This document shows positions 5,943-10,463 of a DNA stretch of 10,463 bases, in pieces. The DNA is from Chloroflexota bacterium (GTDB lineage: Bacteria; Chloroflexota; Anaerolineae; Anaerolineales; UBA4823). The stretch spans positions 1 through 10,463 of the forward strand of contig JAAZNS010000324.1 of NCBI GenBank assembly GCA_012798185.1. Reading direction: 5' to 3'. A program made the translations under genes and the position numbers. The notes under the pieces were generated by a model that was not told the origin of the DNA, did no database searches, and was given only the letters and a program-made list of their open reading frames with translations. Each line of letters starts with the position of its first letter. Position 1 is the first letter of the stretch.

Positions 5943-6862
5943 ATCAGGCCAATCCCATCAAACAATTAGTCATTCTGAGCGGTAAGGGAGGAACTGGTAA
6001 AACAAGTATTAGCGCAGCAATTGCCGATCTGGCGCGTGATTCGAAAAATAAGATCAACACGGTATTGATAGATGCTGATGTAGATGCTGCCAACTTAAGC
6101 TTGGTTCTTCAACCACAACAATCTGAAACATATGAGTTCTGGGGTGGTTCGGTAGCTGAAATCGAAAAATCCAAATGTATTGGCTGTGATTTGTGTAAAT
6201 TATTATGCCGCTATGATGCCGTCTTTCCCTATGCTGACGGATCGAATTCATATTTCATCGACCCTATTGCCTGCGATGGGTGTGCAGCGTGTGTTTACAG
6301 TTGTGCTTCCGAAGCCATTCGTATGGTCCAGCAGAAAGAGGGCAATTGGTTTCATTCTAAAACAGTATACGGCGATCTTTTTCACGCGGAACTGTTCCCG
6401 GGAAAAGAAAATTCGGGGAAACTAGTAACCTTGATTAAGCAGCATGCTCGTTTGTGGGCGCAAGATACACAGGCTTCATTAATTGTTGTGGATGGCCCGC
6501 CAGGCATTGGTTGCCCGGTAATTTCTGCCTGTGCCGGCGCAGATTTAGGTTTAATCGTTACTGAGCCAAGTGTGGCTGGTATTCACGATCTCCAACGAAT
6601 TTTAAGTTTGCTGCAACATTTTAAAATACCAGTGGTTGTATGTATAAATAAATCAGATATATATCCTAAAGGGAAGGAAAAAATTCGTCAATTTTCCTCT
6701 GATTATAAAATTGATATTCTGGGTGAGATTCCTTATGATAAACATATTATTCAAGCAATGGTTCAGGGAAGACCAGTTACACGGGAATATCCCAATGCTC
6801 CTTCATCTAAGGTAATCCAAGAAATTTGGAATAAGTTAGTATGCCGACTGACTAAATGTTGA
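5936..6862 (+). CDS. MinD-superfamily P-loop ATPase with inserted ferredoxin domain (second of pair)
   Basis: This is a 308-residue paralogue of the preceding gene, overlapping it by 7 bases, with GGAG at 5924-5927 before its ATG. Walker A is SGKGGTGKTS (15-24), followed by LIDADVDAANLSL (44-56) and a ferredoxin insert with Cys81, 84, 87, 91 and Cys113, 116, 119, 123. Walker B/switch II is VVDGPPGIGCPV (184-195), then VTEPSVAGIHDL. It differs from its partner in two visible ways. The DCDVEAPN motif is ADVDAAN here, and neither four-Cys set ends in the usual CP (CRYDAV and CASEAI). Paired, overlapping genes with diverged faces suggest an obligate heterodimer. The pair matches the two ferredoxin-MinD ATPases of ORP clusters. 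Confidence 0.92.
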   Translation: MLNQANPIKQLVILSGKGGTGKTSISAAIADLARDSKNKINTVLIDADVDAANLSLVLQPQQSETYEFWGGSVAEIEKSKCIGCDLCKLLCRYDAVFPYADGSNSYFIDPIACDGCAACVYSCASEAIRMVQQKEGNWFHSKTVYGDLFHAELFPGKENSGKLVTLIKQHARLWAQDTQASLIVVDGPPGIGCPVISACAGADLGLIVTEPSVAGIHDLQRILSLLQHFKIPVVVCINKSDIYPKGKEKIRQFSSDYKIDILGEIPYDKHIIQAMVQGRPVTREYPNAPSSKVIQEIWNKLVCRLTKC

Positions 6863-7203
6863 GTGTTGTTATGGAAGATATCGAAAAAATAAAAGCTGCG
6901 GTCATCGATCAGTTGACACATGTTATCGATCCGGAAACAGGGGTAGATGTGGTGCGTATGCGTCTGATTCAAGATCTAGATTTGGATTCAACGGGGAAAG
7001 TGACATATACCTTCCGCCCGTCCTCTCCATTATGCCCCATTGCGGTGCCATTAGCTTTAATGATTATACAGGCAATTAATGTTGTTCCTGGAGTTACTGG
7101 TCAATCGATGAAAGTTATCGATTATATTCAAGCAGAGCAGCTCAACGAATTAATCAATACTATTCTTACTGAATCCCCTCAAGGTGATAATCATGCACAA
7201 TAA
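6856..7203 (+). CDS. MIP18/DUF59 family protein (SufT/PaaD-like Fe-S assembly factor)
   Basis: This is 115 residues from the ATG at 6856, which overlaps the upstream stop. An inner ATG at 6871 (MEDIEKIKAAV) fits the usual family length better, and neither has a good Shine-Dalgarno. The MIP18 fold is visible: a first helix, then VIDPETGVDVV, a beta strand KVTYTFRP, and the conserved SSPLCPIAVPLALMI with one Cys ahead of Pro, the cysteine typical of the family. Members help late-stage Fe-S cluster insertion, often with Mrp-type ATPases, and the next gene is an Mrp ATPase that carries its own N-terminal DUF59 domain. The gene is therefore probably an accessory targeting factor of that ATPase. 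The context supports a cofactor maturation role; the client protein is unknown. Confidence 0.85.
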   Translation: MLSVVMEDIEKIKAAVIDQLTHVIDPETGVDVVRMRLIQDLDLDSTGKVTYTFRPSSPLCPIAVPLALMIIQAINVVPGVTGQSMKVIDYIQAEQLNELINTILTESPQGDNHAQ

Positions 7204-8257
7204 ATCAGAAATTTATAATGCGCTCCGTCAGATCAAAGACCCGGAGTTGGAGAGAGATATTGTTGAACTAGGGTTTATACCCGAGATTGAAATCGATGGT
7301 ACCCGAATAATCATCCATTTTTGCCCCGATATTTTTAATTGCCCGTTCATAAATTGGTTCAAATCCGAAATCGTTAAAGAAGTAAACAAAATTAATGTAT
7401 TTGAATCGGTAGAAGTGATGATTGATCATTCTAGCGAAAATAAGCCATTGGATAAAGGTGCTCTTCCTTTTGGAGGAATTGAACACCTAAACCAAGTAAA
7501 GAAAGTGGTTGCGATTATGAGTGGTAAGGGTGGTGTTGGGAAATCTTTTATCGCTGGCATGCTGGCTGTTGCTCTACGACGGGCAAATTATGATGTGGGG
7601 ATATTAGATGCGGATATTACAGGTCCTAGTATTCCAAAGATGTTTTTTTCCAGAAGACCGTTGCTGACCCCAACGCCGCGGGCAATTTTACCGGCATTAT
7701 CTCAAAATGGCATCAAGGTCATGTCGGTCAATTTACTGCTTCAGCATGATGATGAAGCTGTAATTTGGCGGGGTCCCTTAATCGGCAGAGCCATAAAACA
7801 ATTTTGGACTGATACCCTGTGGGGGAATATGGACTTTTTAATAATTGATTTGCCTCCCGGAACATCTGATGCTCCATTAACGGTAATGCAGTCTTTACCG
7901 ATGAGTGGCGTTTTATTGGTATCGTCGCCCCAAGATTTAGCAGGGATGGTTGTTCGGAAAGCAGCCAGCATGATGAAGCATATTGAAATTCCGATCCTGG
8001 GGCTGGTAGAGAATATGAGTTATTTTACAGCACCGGATACCGGCGTGAATTATGATGTATTCGGACCAAGCCATGCAGAAACAACTGCGGAAGCGCTTGA
8101 TATTCCTGTTGTGGCGCGTTTACCCATAAATGCCAATATTGCTATGCTTTGCGATCAAGGGAAGGTGGAAGATTGTATCATGCCCGAATTTGAGGCTGTA
8201 AAAGAATTAATTGAAAAGATTACTCCTCCTTGCAGCCTTCCGAAGATGCCAGGGTAA
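7193..8257 (+). CDS. Mrp/ApbC/NBP35-type P-loop ATPase with N-terminal DUF59 domain, lacking the CxxC cluster motif
   Basis: This is 354 residues from the ATG at 7193, preferred over an in-frame GTG at 7184 because AAGGTGAT (7181-7188) overlaps the GTG and is well spaced for the ATG. The N-terminal MIP18/DUF59 domain is at 4-78 (IKDPELERDIVELGFI; Cys50 in FNCPF). The ATPase begins about residue 104: MSGKGGVGKS (109-118), ILDADITGPSIPKMF (137-151), WRGPLIG, LIIDLPPGTSDAPLT (216-230), and VENMSYF (272-278). In Mrp and NBP35 proteins the next residues hold a CxxC that binds a bridging [4Fe-4S] cluster in the dimer. Here they read TAPDTG, with Ala280 and Thr283 in place of the two Cys. The rest of the site is intact, so ATPase activity is likely but cluster binding by the normal site is not. 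It overlaps the DUF59 gene by 11 bases and closes the coupled block. Confidence 0.92.
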   Translation: MHNKSEIYNALRQIKDPELERDIVELGFIPEIEIDGTRIIIHFCPDIFNCPFINWFKSEIVKEVNKINVFESVEVMIDHSSENKPLDKGALPFGGIEHLNQVKKVVAIMSGKGGVGKSFIAGMLAVALRRANYDVGILDADITGPSIPKMFFSRRPLLTPTPRAILPALSQNGIKVMSVNLLLQHDDEAVIWRGPLIGRAIKQFWTDTLWGNMDFLIIDLPPGTSDAPLTVMQSLPMSGVLLVSSPQDLAGMVVRKAASMMKHIEIPILGLVENMSYFTAPDTGVNYDVFGPSHAETTAEALDIPVVARLPINANIAMLCDQGKVEDCIMPEFEAVKELIEKITPPCSLPKMPG

Positions 8258-8399
8258 ATTATTAAATTATTTATAAACGAAAAAAAGTAACTGCTCAAGA
8301 TATAGTAGAAAAGTCTCAAATTCGGAAAATCGCCCACGCTGGCTGAATGATTTCGAAGAAATAATAATAAAAAATATCTATGACCGTAAAATGTGAAAA
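8258..8399. other. Intergenic gap with half repeat, no gene seen
   Basis: This 142-base A+T-rich gap separates the ATPase block from the radical SAM gene. Apart from the half copy of the hairpin repeat at 8315-8346 I see no gene. There is no clear terminator and no convincing promoter, so whether the radical SAM gene is in the same transcript is open. Confidence 0.4.
8315..8346 (-). repeat. Intergenic hairpin repeat, copy C (half element)
   Basis: Read on the minus strand, this matches 745-776 of copy A without gaps at 26 of 32 positions, including TCAGCCAGC, TGGG and TCCGAA. Only the left flank and first arm are present; the central TTGCAGGTG and the second arm are missing. It appears to be a truncated copy. 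Confidence 0.6.
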
Positions 8400-9341
8400 A
8401 TGATTGCTTTTGGACCGGTTCCTTCGCGACGTTTAGGATTTAGCATCGGGATCAATCATATTCCTCCCAAACATTGTTCATATTCTTGTGTCTATTGTCA
8501 GGTGGGAAGGACTGACCATCTCATTATTAAGCCAAAAGAGTTTTTATCCGTTAAAGAAATCGTTTTATCAGTTGAGCAAAAAATTATTGAAACCCAAAAT
8601 AAGGGGCAGCCTATAGATTATCTTTCATTCGTCCCAGATGGTGAACCGACCTTGGATGCCCACTTGGGGGAGGAGATCGAAGCGCTGAAGTCATTTGGTT
8701 ATCCTATTGCTGTAATTTCGAATGCTACTCTGATCGATCAAGCAGAGATTCGCCAGATATTAAATAAAGCAAATTGGGTATCTATAAAAATTGACAGTGT
8801 CCAGGAGGAAATTTGGCGCAAAATCAACCGCCCGAATAGACGTTTGAATCTCGAAATAATATTGAAGGGAATGCTTGATTTTGCCAGAGAGTATTCCGGG
8901 GAATTGGTTACAGAGAGTATGCTGATTGAAGGGATTAATGATGATGAGGTTTCAAATATTCGTCTGGCTGAATTTTTATGGAAGTTGAAGCCTCAAAAGT
9001 CCTATTTGGCGATTCCCATCCGTCCTCCGGCAGAAAACCGAGTTTTTCCTCCAGATTCATTAACCCTGCAAAAAATCAAGCAAATTATATCGTCAAGCGT
9101 GCCATCCACAATTTGTTTATTCGATGCCGAAGAGGATCAATTTATCGCTACAGGAGAAATCACAAAAGATATATTAAGCATCACATCGGTGCATCCAATA
9201 CGAGAGGCAGCGCTTAGAAAGATGCTATCTAAATCTGGCGTTGATTGGAACGTAGTGGAGAAATTAGTAAGTGAAAAAAGGTTAATTAAACAAGTTCATC
9301 AGAACATAGTATTTTACCGACGTAATCCTGATCATATATAA
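8400..9341 (+). CDS. Radical SAM enzyme, COG0731-type
   Basis: This 313-residue protein begins FGPVPSRRLGFSIGIN, then HCSYSCVYCQVGRT, the hallmark of this radical SAM group. The cluster ligands are Cys26, Cys30 and Cys33 (CxxxCxxC). YLSFVPDGEPTLD (about 79-91) is the GEPT-type SAM-binding strand, and ISNATL and the strand WVSIKIDS follow as usual. After the barrel, about residues 255-313 look like a small winged-helix-like tail (REAALRKMLSKSGVDWNVVE, then EKRLIKQVHQNIVFYRR). It starts at 8400; the Shine-Dalgarno is poor. COG0731 proteins are annotated as wyosine-like or Fe-S oxidoreductases, but bacterial members often sit next to ORP/MinD/NifX-type genes and their reactions are unknown. I do not call it NifB, because the N-terminal NifB pattern is absent. 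A role in building or inserting the cofactor is an inference from position. Confidence 0.88.
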   Translation: MIAFGPVPSRRLGFSIGINHIPPKHCSYSCVYCQVGRTDHLIIKPKEFLSVKEIVLSVEQKIIETQNKGQPIDYLSFVPDGEPTLDAHLGEEIEALKSFGYPIAVISNATLIDQAEIRQILNKANWVSIKIDSVQEEIWRKINRPNRRLNLEIILKGMLDFAREYSGELVTESMLIEGINDDEVSNIRLAEFLWKLKPQKSYLAIPIRPPAENRVFPPDSLTLQKIKQIISSSVPSTICLFDAEEDQFIATGEITKDILSITSVHPIREAALRKMLSKSGVDWNVVEKLVSEKRLIKQVHQNIVFYRRNPDHI

Positions 9342-9434
9342 TATATTTTCGAAGTTAATCGAGTAATAATTCAGCCTCAAGGAATATTTTGTATTTCGAT
9401 CTAGTCATTAGCCCAATATTAAAGAGAAGCGTTT
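9342..9434. other. Short intergenic gap, nothing firm seen
   Basis: This is 93 A+T-rich bases. ATTCAGCCTC near 9370 faintly recalls the start of the hairpin repeat (CTCAGCC), but no arms follow. AAAGAGAAG (9421-9429) may serve as a weak ribosome binding site for the next gene. Confidence 0.3.
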
Positions 9435-10184
9435 ATGACACTAATTGAACATTTATTAGCAACTCTCCCTGCAGATCCTGTTCCGGTTCGTAATGTGATC
9501 ATGGGGGTTCATTGGACATTGGTCAGCAGTAAGTTTTGCGGATTGGGTTCTACGATTCCCGATTCCGGTCACCATCGTCACCATGCTCATCACGGGCATT
9601 CATTGGTTCGAGATGTTGGAAAATTACATCAAAAAAGCGCACAGGAACTTGCCCAATGGATTTTATCTGATAATACACTCGAGGCAAGCATAGGCATTGC
9701 GGCTATCAACTCCCTTTTGGAAATCGATGAAAGCCGGATGGAGCAGATCAATGCCGCCGATATTATCGAGCGTGAATGCGGCGGGAAAAACCTGGTGATT
9801 GTAGGGCATTTTCCATTTGTCGAGAGAATGAAATTTATTGCCAAAAATTGCTGGGTTATTGAAAAACATCCAGCTGGCGGAGATTTTCCCGAACAAGCTG
9901 CCCGGGAATTTATCCCTCAAGCACAAATCATTGCCATCACCGGAACTTCCTTGATCAATCACACGATTGACAATCTATTATCATTATGTCCAAAGGATTC
10001 AATGGTGATGCTGTTAGGACCTTCAACCCCTCTTTCATCTGTTTTGTTTAATTATGGAATTTCCTTTGTTTCAGGCGCCAGAGTATATGACGAAAATACC
10101 GCTATCTTGTCTATTCAACAAGGAGCAGCTTTTCCGCAAGTACAAGGAGTCCGCTTGTTGACAATGACGAAGAATATATATTAA
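9435..10184 (+). CDS. DUF4213/DUF364 (Rossmann-like) protein with a His cluster, putative heavy-metal binding
   Basis: This 249-residue protein has an N-terminal enolase-N-like part (DUF4213, about 3-100): HWTLVSSKFCGLGSTI, then the His cluster GHHRHHAHHGH at 45-55 with seven His, then ASIGIAAINSLL. A Rossmann-like DUF364 domain (about 110-245) follows: NLVIVGHFPFVERM, IIAITGTSLINHTIDNLL, MLLGPSTPLSSVLFNYGISF, then the GARVYD strand. Structure-based annotation of this family proposes heavy-metal chelation; enzymatic activity is not established. Related genes are often found beside molybdate/tungstate or siderophore-like uptake genes. The His cluster sits in the loop after the first beta sheet and is more striking than I would expect for the family. 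Together with the His-rich NifX domain at 2765-3181 it suggests that this locus handles a divalent metal. Confidence 0.85.
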   Translation: MTLIEHLLATLPADPVPVRNVIMGVHWTLVSSKFCGLGSTIPDSGHHRHHAHHGHSLVRDVGKLHQKSAQELAQWILSDNTLEASIGIAAINSLLEIDESRMEQINAADIIERECGGKNLVIVGHFPFVERMKFIAKNCWVIEKHPAGGDFPEQAAREFIPQAQIIAITGTSLINHTIDNLLSLCPKDSMVMLLGPSTPLSSVLFNYGISFVSGARVYDENTAILSIQQGAAFPQVQGVRLLTMTKNIY

Positions 10185-10329
10185 TGATTAAAAAGATTTT
10201 TGGTAAAATAGGACAGTGTAAGTCTAATTAATTACAGAGGGTGTTGAAACATCTCCATTCTATATTTTTCAACGAAAGAATTATCAACAGTCTCAATTAG
10301 AAGAATTGGCCAAAACGGAGGAAAATTAG
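10185..10329 (+). other. Gap with possible remnant of a small frameshifted gene
   Basis: This is 145 bases before the ferredoxin. A start ATG at 10184-10186, touching the upstream stop, reads MIKKIFGKIGQCKSN and then stops at 10231. In a different frame 10228-10329 is open and reads ITEGVETSPFYIFQRKNYQQ and on to AKTEEN, with a codon pattern that looks protein-like and a stop exactly before the ferredoxin ATG. One inserted base near 10227 would join them into a protein of about 50 residues. This could equally be chance. No terminator or promoter stands out. Confidence 0.25.
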
Positions 10330-10463
10330 ATGACCCACATTATTACCAGTTTATGTTTACGTGATGGGGGATGCGCCGAGGTATGCCCGGTGGAATGTAT
10401 CGTTCCAGGAAAGCCCCAAAGTGAATATCCCTGGTATTACATCGATCCGGAGACGTGTATCGA
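10330..10463 (+). CDS. Ferredoxin, 5' part (runs off window)
   Basis: The start ATG at 10330 follows a strong GGAGG (10317-10321). Forty-four codons are visible. The N-terminus MTHIITSLCLRDGGCAEVCP has Cys9, Cys15, Cys19, and Cys23 comes in the next few residues (VECI). PWYYIDPETC (34-43) opens the second Cys set with Cys43. The pattern resembles 7Fe/8Fe bacterial ferredoxins, whose first cluster takes Cys9/Cys15-type ligands, but the spacing Cys9-x5-Cys15 is shorter than the usual x7 of FdxA-type 7Fe ferredoxins. I recall similar ferredoxins in Chloroflexota. The GKP insertion with aromatic residues after Cys23 also fits. It would carry low-potential electrons. Whether it belongs to the upstream cluster is unknown, because the 145-base gap and its own ribosome binding site allow an independent gene. 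Confidence 0.85.
   Translation, partial: MTHIITSLCLRDGGCAEVCPVECIVPGKPQSEYPWYYIDPETCI

Noticed and set aside
7184..7192. GTG at 7184 as start of the Mrp gene
   Set aside because: It lies inside the AAGGTGAT site that best serves the ATG at 7193.
8400..9341. Radical SAM protein as NifB
   Set aside because: The N-terminal motif and Cys spacing match COG0731-type proteins, and NifB-specific sequence and a fused NifX domain are absent.
9629..9962. Two overlapping minus-strand open frames inside the DUF364 gene
   Set aside because: They are antisense to conserved Rossmann-like coding sequence and show no family pattern.

Overview
The window looks like a chromosomal segment of a strictly anaerobic bacterium. 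The Anaerolineae (Chloroflexota) are the best guess. This rests on glycine-rich DUF5320 small proteins, the style of the ferredoxin that begins at the right edge, the moderate A+T content, and several anaerobe-type Fe-S/P-loop ATPases. The lineage is an inference, not a demonstration.

Layout. (1) 1-720 (+) is the 3' end of a NOL1/NOP2/Sun (RsmF-like) rRNA m5C methyltransferase. (2) 1815-896 (-) is a small operon of a PadR regulator followed by two DUF5320 proteins. (3) 2120-3181 (+) is an HTH-cupin regulator that runs in frame into a His-rich NifX-type domain, with a strong internal ribosome binding site at the join. (4) 3247-8257 (+) is the core run: a secreted-thioredoxin/CcdA-like membrane protein, a Cys-free NifX/ORP-like protein, two successive MinD-type ATPases with inserted 2x[4Fe-4S] ferredoxin domains, a MIP18 (DUF59) protein, and a DUF59-Mrp ATPase. 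The last five genes overlap or nearly touch. (5) 8400-9341 (+) is a COG0731-type radical SAM enzyme, and 9435-10184 (+) is a DUF4213/DUF364 protein with a His cluster. (6) From 10330 a ferredoxin gene runs off the window.

The core gene set (two ferredoxin-MinD ATPases, Mrp and NifX-domain proteins) matches the Orange Protein (ORP) clusters of sulfate reducers, where a NifX-fold protein carries a Mo-Cu-S cluster. Here that core has unusual partners: a CPHC thioredoxin joined to a CcdA-like electron conduit, MIP18 modules, a radical SAM enzyme, a DUF364 protein, and a regulator covalently joined to a NifX domain. A reasonable reading is a metal- or metal-sulfur-cofactor assembly and sensing system. 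ATPases would load clusters, NifX proteins would carry them, the membrane protein would supply reducing power across the membrane, and the HTH-cupin-NifX protein would sense cofactor state. Substrate and metal are unknown.

The intergenic regions carry three diverged copies of one hairpin-forming repeat (743-822, 1854-1930, and a half copy on the minus strand at 8315-8346). No tRNA, rRNA, CRISPR array, transposase or clear riboswitch was seen.
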